DNA of 64,000 nt from Streptomyces griseocarneus (GCA_003674045.1 PENC01000001.1:620001-684000); one strand, 5' to 3'. Numbered from the stretch's first letter, positions 8,071 to 17,285 are shown. The notes: generated from the sequence alone by a model not told the origin. Made by a program: numbers and translations.

Positions 8071-8961
8071 TCAGCGCGTGCGGCCCGTGGCCTTCAGGAC
8101 CGCGCCCGCCATCGCCGCCTCGCCCTTGGCGTTCGGGTGGAACGGCGCCCCCGGGTTCTCCGGCTGCACGCCCTCGACCCAGCGGTTCTCCTTCGGGGTG
8201 CACACGTCGTGGCCGACGGTCGGCGTGTACGTGTCGGCGTAGCGGACGTGCGCCTTGGCCGCCTGCTGCTTCAGCATGGCGTTGAGCTTCTTCTCGGTGT
8301 CCCGGAGGTAGGGGACGTCGCCCGCGGCCATCGGCAGCTTGGGGAAGCAGCCGACGCCGTTGTCCGGCATGATCGTCGGGTAGCCGACGAGCACCACGCG
8401 GGCGTGCGGCGCGCGCTGGTGGATGCCCTTCAGCACCTTGGCGACCTTGGTCGCGGCACCCGCGATGCGCCCGTCGAGCTCGTCGCCGCCACCGGCCGTG
8501 TACTGCTTCTTGCAGGGCGCGCCGGTGGGGTCGGATACGGACAGCTTGGCGCAGGTCTCGATGATGCCGCTGAAGCCGATGTCGTTGCCGCCGATACCCA
8601 GCGTGACGAGCGTGGTGCGCTTGTCGAGGGCGTCGAGCTGTGCCGGGTTGGTGCCCTGCGCCTGCCACATGTCGTCGGTCTTCGCGCCGCTGCAGCTGAC
8701 GTCCTTGAAGGTGGCGGTGCCGAGCTTTGCCGAGGTCAGCGCGGGGTAGTTCACGCTGGAGCGGAGGCAGTCGCCGCCGGACTGCTGCGGGATGCCGGGG
8801 CCGGAGGTGTAGGAGTCGCCGAGGGCGACGTAGCGCTCGCCGCCGGGCCGCGGGGTCTGGGCCGCCGCGGGCGCGGCCGCTGCCGCCGCCAGGGCCGCCG
8901 CGGCGCCGACCGCCGCCAGGGCCTTTCCGTACTGCCCGCCGCGTGCGTGCGCCTGTGCCAC
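8071..8961 (-). CDS. Secreted GDSL/SGNH-family lipase or esterase
   Basis: 296 aa from a GTG preceded by GGAGG. An Ala-rich signal peptide ends near APAAAQ. The four SGNH blocks are present: Ser in ALGDSYTSG, Gly in the following block, Asn in GIGGNDIGF and His in APFHPNAKG. Six cysteines in the mature part (for example CLRSS, VSCSG, ETCAK/APCKK, GVGCFP, DVCTP) would form disulphides like those of secreted streptomycete lipases. It probably hydrolyses esters or lipids outside the cell. Single gene, with a strong terminator downstream. Confidence 0.92.
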   Translation of the reverse strand: MAQAHARGGQYGKALAAVGAAAALAAAAAAPAAAQTPRPGGERYVALGDSYTSGPGIPQQSGGDCLRSSVNYPALTSAKLGTATFKDVSCSGAKTDDMWQAQGTNPAQLDALDKRTTLVTLGIGGNDIGFSGIIETCAKLSVSDPTGAPCKKQYTAGGGDELDGRIAGAATKVAKVLKGIHQRAPHARVVLVGYPTIMPDNGVGCFPKLPMAAGDVPYLRDTEKKLNAMLKQQAAKAHVRYADTYTPTVGHDVCTPKENRWVEGVQPENPGAPFHPNAKGEAAMAGAVLKATGRTR

Positions 8962-9099
8962 TACTGCCTCCGAAGTCGTTACTCAGTGCGATCGTGTGTC
9001 CGGTGGGACGCAAGACTCGCCCCGACCTGACCGTCTGTCAATGTGGCTCAATCATTCCGCTGAGACGTACGCACTGTAACGGGGCTCGCGGAGCGGGCG

Positions 9100-10134
9100 A
9101 TGACGGGCCATGTGATGACTCGAAGAGCGGCAACCTGCGTGGCGGCCACGCTCGCCACGATCGCACTGGTCACACCGTCGTCGGCGGCCACCGCCGACCC
9201 CGTCCCCGGCTCCGACGTCTCCGTCGGTCTCGCGGGCAACTACCCGACACGCGCGAACGACTTCGGGAACTTCTCGGTGTCCTGGACGTCCGAGGGGAGC
9301 GAGGACGTCACCGGGGTGACCCATCTCACCGTGGACCTCCCGCCCGGCCTGACCACCAGCGGCGCGCTGATGTACTCGACGCCTTACGACTACACCTTCA
9401 CCGAGACCGTCTCGCCCGACGGCCGCCACCTGGAGGCCGTCTACACCGGCACCATCGTGCCCGGCCGCAGCCACTTCATGAAGGTGCAGGTCCGCTCCGG
9501 CGCGCAGGTGCCGTCCGGGACGATCACGGCGACCGTCGCCAACGCCGAGGACGCCAACCCGGCGAACAACGTCGCCTCCTATACGTACGGCGGTTCGTCC
9601 GAGCCGCCCGCCCTGCCCGGCGAGCCGGTGGTGACCGGGGTGGACACCACGACCGGACCGGGCACCGGCGGCACCAAGGTGCAGATCACCGGCTACGGCC
9701 TGGACTCCGGGCTCGTGCTGTTCGGCGACGACCCGGCACGCACGTCCTGCACGAGCACCGCCTGCACGGCGGTCACGCCGGGCGGCACGGGCAGCGTCCC
9801 GCTCGACGTGCTCACCCCCGGCGGCGCCGTGGAGGCCGGGCACTTCGCCTACACGGGCCCCGGCCCCGCGGCGCCGCCCGCGCCCGCCGTCACCGGCCTG
9901 TCCACGCAGAGCGGGCCCACCGTCGGCGGGACCGCGGTGAACGTCCTGGGGAAGAACCTGGCCCGCGGCACCGTACGGTTCGGCGGGAAGCCGGCCGCGC
10001 ACGCCTCCTGCGGACCGGAGTTCTGCAGCGCGGTGGCGCCCGCGGGCACCGGCACGGTCGATGTGACGGTGGAGACGGGCGGCGGCACGAGCCCGGCGGC
10101 CGCGCCCGCCCGCTACACGTACACCACCGGCTGA
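9100..10134 (+). CDS. Secreted protein with two IPT/TIG domains
   Basis: 344 aa. A signal peptide (1 to about 31, ending SAATA) is followed by an N-terminal beta domain resembling DUF11/CARDB-like repeats (about 35-165: LTVDLPPGL...TATVANAEDANPANN). Two IPT/TIG immunoglobulin-like domains follow, each beginning PVVTGVDT/PAVTGLST and each with a Cys pair. It looks like an extracellular binding or cell-surface protein; no catalytic motif is seen and no sortase signal ends it. GGAG six bases before ATG 9100 supports the start; an ATG five codons in is possible. Confidence 0.8.
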   Translation: MTGHVMTRRAATCVAATLATIALVTPSSAATADPVPGSDVSVGLAGNYPTRANDFGNFSVSWTSEGSEDVTGVTHLTVDLPPGLTTSGALMYSTPYDYTFTETVSPDGRHLEAVYTGTIVPGRSHFMKVQVRSGAQVPSGTITATVANAEDANPANNVASYTYGGSSEPPALPGEPVVTGVDTTTGPGTGGTKVQITGYGLDSGLVLFGDDPARTSCTSTACTAVTPGGTGSVPLDVLTPGGAVEAGHFAYTGPGPAAPPAPAVTGLSTQSGPTVGGTAVNVLGKNLARGTVRFGGKPAAHASCGPEFCSAVAPAGTGTVDVTVETGGGTSPAAAPARYTYTTG

Positions 10135-10136
10135 CG

Positions 10137-10196
10137 TCTTCGGCCGACCTCTTCGGCGGACCTCTTCGGCCGGCGCCGACGAGCTGAGGCCGAAGA
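10137..10196 (+). terminator. Tandem 13-bp repeats and hairpin after the TIG-domain gene
   Basis: TCTTCGG occurs three times with exact 13-base spacing (10137, 10150, 10163). The third copy forms a perfect 9-bp stem with GGCCGAAGA at 10188-10196. This gives alternative hairpins directly after the stop codon. Likely a terminator that grew by repeat slippage. Confidence 0.65.
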
Positions 10197-10277
10197 AAGA
10201 AAAGGGACTCCTGAGGCGTTGACGGGGGAGGCGGCGCGCGGTCCGCGCGCCGTCGGCACACCCAGCGAGGAGTTCCC

Positions 10278-11114
10278 ATGCGCCTGCACGTCGTCCTCCC
10301 GGACGAGTCCCCCGAGATGCCCGTCTCCCGGCTCGTGGAACTGGGCCGGGAGGCGGAGGCCCTGGGGTTCGCGGGCCTGTGGCTCCCCGACCACCTCCTG
10401 CCGCCCGGCGACTACGGGCCCACGTACGGCGGCGTCTACGAGCCGCTGGTCACCCTCGCCCATCTGGCGGCCGTCACCACCCGTGTCACCCTGGGCACCT
10501 CCGTACTCGTCCTGCCGCTGCGCGACCCGCTGACCCTGGCCAAGCAGACCGCCACCCTGGCCGAGCTGAGCGGCGGGCGGTTCGTCCTGGGCGTGGGCAC
10601 CGGCTGGGAGGCGTACGAGTTCGAGGCGGCGGGGGCGGACTTCGCCGGGCGCGGCGCCCGGACCACCGCGGCCCTGCGGCTCCTCCGCCATCTGCACACC
10701 CAGGGCGGCGGGCCCTACGAGGACGCCTTCCACTCCTTCGACGAGCGCGCCGTCTTCCGGCCCGTCCCGGAAGCGCCCGTGCCGTTCCTGATCGGCGGGA
10801 ACTCCGACGCGGCCCTGCGCCGGGCCGTGCGGGTGGGCGACTTCTGGCAGGCGGTGTTCCTGTCGCCCGAGGAGTTCGCCGAGCGCCGCGACCGGCTGCG
10901 GGAACTGGGCGGCGAGCGGGTCTCCGCGGGAGCCCGGGACAGCTGGGACGACGACGCGCTGCCCCTCGACGACGCGGTGCGGCGCGTACGGGACTGGGAG
11001 CGGGCCGGCCCCGACGACCTGGCGCTGCACTTCGGGCCCGCCGAGGGGTTCGGCCGCCGCATGCGGGCCCTGGCGGAGCGGGTGCCGGAGCTCCTGTCGA
11101 CTTCCGGCCTGTGA
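10278..11114 (+). CDS. LLM-class oxidoreductase, probably F420-dependent
   Basis: 278 aa, close to the usual length of the actinobacterial TIGR03619-like subgroup of luciferase-like monooxygenases. Typical features are the first beta strand (RLHVVLPDE), GLWLPDHLL, TSVLVLPLRDPL, the SGGRFVLGVGTGWEAYEFEAAG block and PFLIGG. Members are TIM barrels that bind F420 or FMN in the cytosol; the substrate is unknown. GAGGAG precedes the start. A 13-bp direct repeat (CCGGCCTGTGACC at 11104-11116 and 11121-11133) spans and duplicates the stop codon region. Confidence 0.82.
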   Translation: MRLHVVLPDESPEMPVSRLVELGREAEALGFAGLWLPDHLLPPGDYGPTYGGVYEPLVTLAHLAAVTTRVTLGTSVLVLPLRDPLTLAKQTATLAELSGGRFVLGVGTGWEAYEFEAAGADFAGRGARTTAALRLLRHLHTQGGGPYEDAFHSFDERAVFRPVPEAPVPFLIGGNSDAALRRAVRVGDFWQAVFLSPEEFAERRDRLRELGGERVSAGARDSWDDDALPLDDAVRRVRDWERAGPDDLALHFGPAEGFGRRMRALAERVPELLSTSGL

Positions 11115-11461
11115 CCGATCCCGGCCTGTGACCAAGGCCATAGCTCGGCGCTCAAGGCGGCTTGATAGATTTTTGAACGGCAGTGCAATCACCGCAGGGT
11201 TCGAACCGGGGGGACGGACTGATGAATTCGCAGCGGGTCGCCGCCGTCCCGGCGGCCGGTGCCGCGCACCGCTCCTGCTCCGCCCTTCTGTAGGCGGACC
11301 GCGGCCCACTCCCGCCCCCGGCGCCGCGAATTCCCCGCTGCGGCATGCCCAACTCCACGCTTCCACGCCACCGCGTGCCCGTGCGCGGCACAGGCGGCCG
11401 ACGCCCTACATCGTCCGGCCTCCGTGCCCGCTCCACCCCCACGGAAGGAATGACGCACCTC
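11115..11461 (+). other. Leader/promoter region of the aromatic amino acid lyase gene
   Basis: About 347 bases without a gene. An unusually AT-rich patch (TTGATAGATTTTTGAACGG near 11161-11180) could be the promoter. A 10-bp palindrome GGTTCGAACC lies at 11198-11207; it looks like a tRNA T-loop but no tRNA can be folded around it. The rest is ordinary GC-rich spacer. Confidence 0.4.
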
Positions 11462-13102
11462 ATGCATGGCTCCACGGCCGCACAGGCTGCACAGTCCGAT
11501 GCCCGCAAGACCGAACTCACCATCGACGGGCACACCCTGACGGTGGGCGACGTGGTCTCCGCCGCACGGGCCAAGGACGCGCCGCGCGTCGCCCTCTCCG
11601 AGGACACGGTGCGCCGCATGCTCATGTCCATCGAGCTCAAGGGCCAGGTCATCGAGGCCGGTGTCCCGGTCTACGGTGTGACGTCCGGCTTCGGCGACAG
11701 CAACACCCGGCAGATCTCCGGGAAGAAGGCCGAGGACCTCCAGAAGAACCTCATCCGCTTCCTCTCCTGCGGCATCGGCCCCACGGCGCCGGAGGACGTC
11801 ATCCGCGCGACGATGATCATCCGGGCCAACTGCCTCGCCCGCGGCTACTCCGCCGTCCGGCCCGAGGTCGTCGAACTGCTGCTGGAGTGCCTCAACCGCG
11901 ACGTGCTGCCCCCCATCCCCGAGCGGGGCTCGGTCGGCGCGAGCGGCGACCTCGTCCCGCTGAGCTACATCGCCTCCGTCGTCACCGGGACGGGCCGGGC
12001 CCTGCACGAGGGCGTGGAGAAGCCCTCCGCCGAGGCCCTGGCCGCGGTCGGCCTGGAGCCCGCGGTGCTGGAGGCCAAGGAGGGCCTGGCGCTGGTCAAC
12101 GGCACTTCCTTCATGTCCGGCTTCGCCGCGACGGCCCTCCACGACGCCGGTGAGCTGGCCTTCACGGCCGACCTGTGCACCGCGCTCGCCTCACAGGTGC
12201 TCCAGGGCAACCCGATGCACTTCGCGCCCTTCATCTTCGACCAGAAGCCGCACTCCGGCACCCGCCGCAGCGCCCACACCATCCGTGAGCTGCTCGGCGA
12301 CCCCGAGGACCGCGACCCGGGCGTCGCGCAGCGCGACGCCTCGCTCTCGGAGGCGGGCTTCCGCGAGCTGGAGGAGCCGATCCAGGACCGCTACTCGATC
12401 CGCTGCGCCCCGCATGTGACCGGTGTGCTCCGCGACACCCTCGACTGGGCCGTCAACTGGGTGGACATCGAGATCAACTCCTCCAACGACAACCCGCTGT
12501 TCGACGTCGAGGCCGGTGTCGTCCGCAACGGCGGCAACTTCTACGGCGGCCACGTCGGCCAGGCCATGGACGCCCTCAAGACCGCCGCCGCCAGCGTCGC
12601 CGACCTGCTCGACCGCCAGCTGGAGCTGGTCGTGGACGAGAAGTTCAACAACGGCCTCACGCCGAACCTGATCCCCCGCTTCGAGGAGGACAGCTGGGAC
12701 GCGGGCATGCACCACGGCTTCAAGGGCATGCAGATCGCCGCCTCCGGCCTCACCGCCGAGGCGCTGAAGAACACCATGCCGGCGACCTCGTTCTCCCGCT
12801 CGACCGAGGCCCACAACCAGGACAAGGTCAGCATGGCGACCATCGCCGCGCGCGACGCCCGCACGGTCGTGGAGCTCGTCCGCCAGGTCGCCGCGATCCA
12901 CCTGCTCGCCCTGGCCCAGGCCGCGGACCTGCGCGGTGTCGAGGTCCTCAGCGCGCCGACGAAGGCCGCGTACGACCTGGTGCGGTCGGTGTCCCCGACG
13001 CTCGAGGGCGACCGCCCGCTGGAATTCGACATCCAGCGGGTCGCGGCTCTCATAGCGTCGGGTGCCCTGCGTTCCGCGGCGGAGGCCGCGACGGCGGCCT
13101 GA
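11462..13102 (+). CDS. MIO-type aromatic amino acid ammonia-lyase (phenylalanine-type selectivity)
   Basis: 546 aa. The Ala-Ser-Gly triad that cyclises into the MIO cofactor is at 160-162 in GSVGASGDLVP, and the catalytic Tyr is Y71 in VYGVTSGFG. The selectivity pair is F100-L101 (NLIRFLSCG). His ammonia-lyases carry Ser-His there and Tyr lyases His-Leu or similar, whereas Phe lyases carry Phe-Leu. I therefore infer a phenylalanine ammonia-lyase making trans-cinnamate, not a housekeeping HutH. An aminomutase is possible. ATG 11462 is taken over ATG 11450, which overlaps the GGAAGGA. No hut genes are adjacent. Confidence 0.8.
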   Translation: MHGSTAAQAAQSDARKTELTIDGHTLTVGDVVSAARAKDAPRVALSEDTVRRMLMSIELKGQVIEAGVPVYGVTSGFGDSNTRQISGKKAEDLQKNLIRFLSCGIGPTAPEDVIRATMIIRANCLARGYSAVRPEVVELLLECLNRDVLPPIPERGSVGASGDLVPLSYIASVVTGTGRALHEGVEKPSAEALAAVGLEPAVLEAKEGLALVNGTSFMSGFAATALHDAGELAFTADLCTALASQVLQGNPMHFAPFIFDQKPHSGTRRSAHTIRELLGDPEDRDPGVAQRDASLSEAGFRELEEPIQDRYSIRCAPHVTGVLRDTLDWAVNWVDIEINSSNDNPLFDVEAGVVRNGGNFYGGHVGQAMDALKTAAASVADLLDRQLELVVDEKFNNGLTPNLIPRFEEDSWDAGMHHGFKGMQIAASGLTAEALKNTMPATSFSRSTEAHNQDKVSMATIAARDARTVVELVRQVAAIHLLALAQAADLRGVEVLSAPTKAAYDLVRSVSPTLEGDRPLEFDIQRVAALIASGALRSAAEAATAA

Positions 13103-13116
13103 CGTCTCCCGCGTTC

Positions 13117-13190
13117 ACCGGGGTGCGTCGTGGGCTGCGTGCGCGGCTGCGGCCCCGGTGGGGGCTGAGCGCGCAGTTCCCCGCGCCCCC
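13117..13190 (+). repeat. Composite dispersed repeat, plus orientation
   Basis: Contains ACCGGGG, GTGCGCGGCTGCGG and the exact 19-mer GCGCAGTTCCCCGCGCCCC at 13171-13189, in the same order as the other composite copies. It follows the lyase gene stop codon by 15 bases. Confidence 0.75.
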
Positions 13191-13244
13191 CAAGCCCGGG
13201 GCTTCGCCCCGGATCCCGGTAGGCGCAGGGGCAGCGCCCCGTCA

Positions 13245-13275
13245 GGGGCGCGGGGAACTGCGCGACAAGCCACGA
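13245..13275 (-). repeat. Dispersed 19-mer repeat, inverted copy
   Basis: Exact reverse-complement 19-mer at 13245-13263 followed by GACAAGCCAC, making a long inverted repeat with the copy at 13171-13189. A smaller hairpin (CCCGGGGC/GCCCCGG) and a TAGGCGC box lie in the loop. Together they fill the 288-base gap after the lyase gene. Confidence 0.75.
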
Positions 13276-13390
13276 TGGGCGGATGGTCGCGCGCTGAGCG
13301 CAAGACGCACCCCGGTAGGCGCGACCGCGCAGCGGGCGGCAGCCCGGCGGCAGCCGATTCGGCGTCAGCCGGAGGGGGGAGAGGGGGACC

Positions 13391-14200
13391 ATGGACCCCT
13401 TGCCGTACTTCCACCGTGAAGCCGCAGCCTTCGAAGCCCTGCTTCGCAGAGAAGCAGGGCGGCCGGCCCCGGCCGTACCCACCTGCCCGGAGTGGTCGGT
13501 CGCCGACCTCGCCCTGCACCTCGGCGCCGTCCACCGCTTCGTCACCGCCGTGGTCGTCCACGGCCTCGGCGCGCCGCCCGGTGACGCGAGACTGTCCCTC
13601 GACCATCCCGGCCTCGGGGTTCCGGCGGAGCACGACGGCTGGCCGGAGCCGGACCGGGCGCCGAACCGGGGGCCGCTCCCGGCGGGCATGGCCGACTGGT
13701 TCGCGGCCGGAGCCGCCGGGCTGGAGGAGGCGCTCGGAACGGCCGACCCGGGCAAGCCGGTGTGGACCTGGACGTCCGACACGACCGTCGGCTTCTGGAA
13801 GCGTATTCAGACCATCGAGACGGCCGTCCACCGCTGGGACGCCGACAACGCCACCGGCGTCCCCCGGCCCCTCGCCGCCGAGCTCGCCGCGGACATGATC
13901 GCCCAGACCTTCGAGGTGATGGCCCCCGCCCGGCGGGCCTGGCGGCAGGCGCCTCCGGCCGCGGGCGAGCGGTTCCGGTTCCGGCGGACGGACGGCGACG
14001 GCGACTGGACCGTCCACTTCGACGGCGACGAGGTCCGCCTCACCTCCGGCCAGGGCGGCGAGGACAGTGACGTGGAGCTGGCGGGCACCGCGTCGGACCT
14101 GGCCCTTTTCCTCTGGCAGCGTGTTCCCGCGGACCGGCTCGACGTGACGGGGGACCGGGCCGTCCTCGACCGCTACTTCGATCTCGTCCCGCCGAGATGA
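13391..14200 (+). CDS. Maleylpyruvate-isomerase-family, mycothiol-dependent (DinB-fold) enzyme
   Basis: 269 aa, typical of the actinobacterial maleylpyruvate isomerase N-domain family. Hallmarks are TCPEWSVADLALHLGAVHRF with the first metal-binding His, and ETAVHRWDAD with the second Glu/His pair. A C-terminal SCP2-like part follows (residues 180-265, WTVHFDGDEVRL...LWQRVPADRLDVTGD). Family members use mycothiol as thiol cofactor for isomerisation or detoxification; the substrate is unknown. A perfect 10-bp stem (GCCCTGCTTC, 13436-13460) lies inside the first codons and could affect translation. Confidence 0.82.
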   Translation: MDPLPYFHREAAAFEALLRREAGRPAPAVPTCPEWSVADLALHLGAVHRFVTAVVVHGLGAPPGDARLSLDHPGLGVPAEHDGWPEPDRAPNRGPLPAGMADWFAAGAAGLEEALGTADPGKPVWTWTSDTTVGFWKRIQTIETAVHRWDADNATGVPRPLAAELAADMIAQTFEVMAPARRAWRQAPPAAGERFRFRRTDGDGDWTVHFDGDEVRLTSGQGGEDSDVELAGTASDLALFLWQRVPADRLDVTGDRAVLDRYFDLVPPR

Positions 14201-14285
14201 CCGCCACCCGCGTCCATGTAGGTTGACGTGCGCGGGACCGGGCTTCCGGCCCGGCCCCGTGACGGCACCTCAGGAGGTAGGCAGG

Positions 14286-14891
14286 ATGTTCGAGCGGTTC
14301 TCGTTGAACGCACGGATGGCGGTCGTACAGGCCCAGGCGCAGGCCCGTGAGCTGAAGCACCCGTGGATCGGCCCCGAGCACCTGCTGATCGGTATCGTCG
14401 CCCAGGACAACGCGCCGCACACACTGGCCCGCCGCGGCATCACCGTCGATGCCTGCCGCAAGGCGATCATCAACACGGTGGGCAGCGGCGTGGGCCTGTC
14501 CGACGAGGACGCGGCCGACATCCTGAAGAACGGCATCCCCGTGCCCGGACACCCGCTCGCGCCGCCCGAGCCCAAGCGGAAGCTCTTCGGCCGCAAGCCC
14601 GAGCCGGCCCCCGGCTTCCTGACGGTGGAGCAGGCGCTCGCGCAGCACATCCCGTTCACGGTGAGTGGGCGCCGGGTGTTCAGTACCGCCGCCGAGGTCC
14701 CGGTGGAGCAGGAAGGCGACATGATCGCGCTGCCCCACCTCACGTACGCCATCGCCGACCCCGGGAACCCGGTGATCGACCGCATGTTCGACTTCCTGGG
14801 AACGAGCACGGTGACCGTACGCACGGAGGTCCTCGCCGAGCTGAAGGAGCTCCTGGCGGTCTGGCCGGACCTCACGACGAAAAAGGGCTGA
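14286..14891 (+). CDS. Stand-alone Clp-N (Clp repeat) domain protein
   Basis: 201 aa from the ATG at 14286, which follows a strong AGGAGGT. The start MFERFSLNARMAVVQAQAQAREL is that of a ClpC N-domain, with HPWIGPEHLLIGIV. A second, more degenerate Clp-N-like half (about 120-195, ALPHLTYAIADPG...LGTSTVTVRTEVLAEL) follows a Pro-rich, basic linker. There are no Walker motifs, so it cannot unfold proteins itself. By analogy with ClpS or other stand-alone N-domains it may be an adaptor or competitor for ClpC substrates. It converges on the next gene with an 11-base gap. Confidence 0.82.
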   Translation: MFERFSLNARMAVVQAQAQARELKHPWIGPEHLLIGIVAQDNAPHTLARRGITVDACRKAIINTVGSGVGLSDEDAADILKNGIPVPGHPLAPPEPKRKLFGRKPEPAPGFLTVEQALAQHIPFTVSGRRVFSTAAEVPVEQEGDMIALPHLTYAIADPGNPVIDRMFDFLGTSTVTVRTEVLAELKELLAVWPDLTTKKG

Positions 14892-14902
14892 AGAAGGGCG
14901 GA

Positions 14903-16324
14903 CTACCGGCGCGCCCTGAGCCGCCGCCACACCGCCCGTGCCGCGTGGTGCCCGGACATGCCGTGCACACCGGGCCCCGGCGGCGTGGCCGAGGAACAGA
15001 GGAAGACGTTCGGCCGCGCCGTCGCGTAGGGCACCCGCGCGAGTTTCGGCCGGATCAGCAGCCGCAGGCCCGCCACGGAGCCCGTGGCGATGTCCCCGCC
15101 GACGTAGTTCGCGTTCCGCGCGGCCATCTGCGGCGGCCCGGCCGTGGCCCGCGCCAGCACCAGGTCGCGGAAGCCCGGGGCGAACCGCTCGATCTGGCGC
15201 TCGATCACCTCGGTGGCGTCGCCCTCCCAGCCGTTCGGCACGTGCCCGTACACCCAGAACGTGTGCTTGCCCTCCGGTGCCCGCGTGGGGTCGACGATGC
15301 TGGGCTGCGCGGTGATGAGGAAGGGCACGGCGGGGTCGTCGCCCCGCAGCGCCGCGCCGAGCGCCGCGTCGATCTCCCCGTACGTCGGCCCGATGTGGAC
15401 CGTGCCGGCCCGGCGGGCGTCCTCCGAGGTCCACGGCACGGGGCCGCTCAGCGCATAGTCGATCTTGAAGACGGAGGGCCCGTAGCGGAAGCGCTCGTAC
15501 GCGTTGCCGAGCCCGGCGATCCGCGCGAGGGCGGTCGGCGAGGTGTCGAAGACGTACGCGCGGGCGGGCGGCAGGTCGTCCAGCCGCTTGACCTCGAAGC
15601 CCGTGTGCAGCGTCCCGCCGTGCGCGCGCACATACGAGCCGAGGGCGTCGGCGATCGCCTGGGAGCCGCCGCGCGGCACCGGCCAGCCGCCCGCGTGCGC
15701 GGCCAGCGCGAAGAGCAGCGCCATGCCCCCGGTGCCGAAACCGGTCAGCGGGGCGATGCCGTGCGCCGCGAGGCCCGCGAACAGCCCGCGCGCCTTCGCG
15801 TCCTGGAAACGGCGCGTCAGCAGCGCCGCGGGCTGCGCGGCGAACAGGCCGAAACGCGCGTAGAGCACCGGGTCGTGCGGCAGCCCCAGCCACGCCGTGC
15901 GCAGGAAGTCGGCGGCCACCGTGTCCCACCGGCCGTGGAAGGGCGCGACCAGCCGCCGGTACGCCCCGGCGTCGCGCGCCCCCAGCGACTGCGCCGTCTC
16001 GCCCACGCTGTGGGACAGCACGGCGGCGTCCCCGTCGGGGAAGGGGTGCACCATCGGCAGCTCGGGGTGGATCCACTCCAGGCCGTGGCGGGCCAGCGGC
16101 ATCCGCGTGAAGGCGGGGGAGCCCACCGCCAGCGGATGCACGGCGGAGCACGGGTCGTGGCGGAAACCGGGGAGCGTGAGCTCCTCGGTGCGCGTGCCGC
16201 CACCGATCCCGTCCGCCGCCTCGAACACCTCGACGGCGAGGCCGCGACGGGCCAGTTCGGCGGCGGCGGTCAGCCCGTTGGGCCCGGCACCTACGACGAC
16301 CGCGTCGAGCATGGTGGTTGGCAC
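14903..16324 (-). CDS. Phytoene-dehydrogenase-like FAD oxidoreductase
   Basis: 473 aa from a GTG at 16324 preceded by GGGGAG. The N-terminal dinucleotide fold is clear ([20 protein letters not shown], then GIGGGTRT). [20 protein letters not shown] and a C-terminal FAD-contact segment ([13 protein letters not shown]) match the CrtI/CrtN-like superfamily. There is no carotenoid gene nearby, so a dehydrogenation or isomerisation of some hydrophobic substrate is all that can be said. It lies 27 bases downstream of the IMPase-like gene and may share its transcript. Confidence 0.82.
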   Translation of the reverse strand: MPTTMLDAVVVGAGPNGLTAAAELARRGLAVEVFEAADGIGGGTRTEELTLPGFRHDPCSAVHPLAVGSPAFTRMPLARHGLEWIHPELPMVHPFPDGDAAVLSHSVGETAQSLGARDAGAYRRLVAPFHGRWDTVAADFLRTAWLGLPHDPVLYARFGLFAAQPAALLTRRFQDAKARGLFAGLAAHGIAPLTGFGTGGMALLFALAAHAGGWPVPRGGSQAIADALGSYVRAHGGTLHTGFEVKRLDDLPPARAYVFDTSPTALARIAGLGNAYERFRYGPSVFKIDYALSGPVPWTSEDARRAGTVHIGPTYGEIDAALGAALRGDDPAVPFLITAQPSIVDPTRAPEGKHTFWVYGHVPNGWEGDATEVIERQIERFAPGFRDLVLARATAGPPQMAARNANYVGGDIATGSVAGLRLLIRPKLARVPYATARPNVFLCSSATPPGPGVHGMSGHHAARAVWRRLRARR

Positions 16325-16351
16325 CGGGCGCCACTCCCCTCGTCCCGTGGA

Positions 16352-17179
16352 TCAGCCGGCGGACGCCAGCAGCCCCAGGATATGCCGGACCGTCACCTCG
16401 TCCCGCGCGGCGGCGAACGGCAGGGCGTTGCCGCCCGCTATCCGGAACGGCTCGCCCGCGACGGTGCCGCTGGCCCCGCCCGCCTCGGCGACCAGCAGCA
16501 GCCCGGCCGCGTGGTCCCAGGCGTTCTCCCACGAGAAGGCGACCGCGTCGATGAGCCCGCGCGCCACGTTCAGGTACTCCAGACCGGCCGAGCCGCACAG
16601 GCGCGGCGCCAGCCCTGTCGTGCGCAGCGTCGCCAGGACGCGCTTCTGCTCGTCGTCGGTGAAGTCGTCGTGCGAGGTGGCCACTTCCAGGACCTTGCCG
16701 GGCTCGGGCGAGCCGGCGTGCAGCGGGACGCCGTTGAGCACGGCGCCGCGGCCGCGGCGGGCGACGGCCATCAGCTCCAGGGCGGGCGCGTACGTCCAGG
16801 AGGCGAGCAGCTCGCCCCGGTGGGCCAGGCACACGAGGGTGGTGAAGCCGGGGTCCCCGTGCACGAACTGCCGGGTGCCGTCCACCGGGTCCACGATCCA
16901 GACGGGGGCGTCGCCGCGCAGCGCGTCGAGGATGCCCGGGTCGGCGTGCACGGCCTCCTCACCGACGACGACGGAACCGGGCAGCAGGGCCGTGAGCGAG
17001 GCCGTCAGGTGCTCCTCGGCGAGCCGGTCGGCGACGGTCACCAGGTCGTGCGGGCCGTTCTTCTCGACGATCTCGTGCGCGGCGAGCTGCCGGAATCGCG
17101 GCATGATCTCGGCGGCGGCCGCCTTGCGGACCGCCTCCTCGACGTCGTTCAGGTCACCTGCGAGAAAGTCAACGATCAT
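16352..17179 (-). CDS. Inositol-monophosphatase-family phosphatase
   Basis: 275 aa. The metal-site motifs are intact: GEEAV (first Glu), DPVDGTRQFVHG (Asp-x-Ile/Val-Asp-Gly-Thr) and WENAWDHAAGLLLVAEAGG (W-D-x-A-A-G). These Mg2+-dependent, Li+-sensitive-type enzymes dephosphorylate inositol phosphate, histidinol phosphate, or 3'-phosphoadenosine nucleotides. The subclass cannot be fixed; no histidine or sulphate genes are nearby. ATG 17179 is the best start by alignment, although its ribosome site is weak. It sits between the ggt-like gene and the phytoene-dehydrogenase-like gene on the same strand. Confidence 0.88.
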   Translation of the reverse strand: MIVDFLAGDLNDVEEAVRKAAAAEIMPRFRQLAAHEIVEKNGPHDLVTVADRLAEEHLTASLTALLPGSVVVGEEAVHADPGILDALRGDAPVWIVDPVDGTRQFVHGDPGFTTLVCLAHRGELLASWTYAPALELMAVARRGRGAVLNGVPLHAGSPEPGKVLEVATSHDDFTDDEQKRVLATLRTTGLAPRLCGSAGLEYLNVARGLIDAVAFSWENAWDHAAGLLLVAEAGGASGTVAGEPFRIAGGNALPFAAARDEVTVRHILGLLASAG

Positions 17180-17285
17180 ATGTCCATCGAACCACGCCGC
17201 ACCGACAACCGGGGGCGTGGCGGTGGCCACACAGTGGCCTCCGGGTGAACGCACGTCTTCGGTGTTCCCGGCACCCCCGCCGCCC

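Noticed and set aside
11190..11215. tRNA-like GGTTCGAACC T-loop upstream of the lyase gene
   Set aside because: No acceptor, D or anticodon stem can be paired around it, and the T-stem flanks do not match.
13436..13460. Perfect hairpin as a terminator at 13.44 kb
   Set aside because: It lies inside the first codons of the mycothiol-type gene, in frame with conserved protein sequence.
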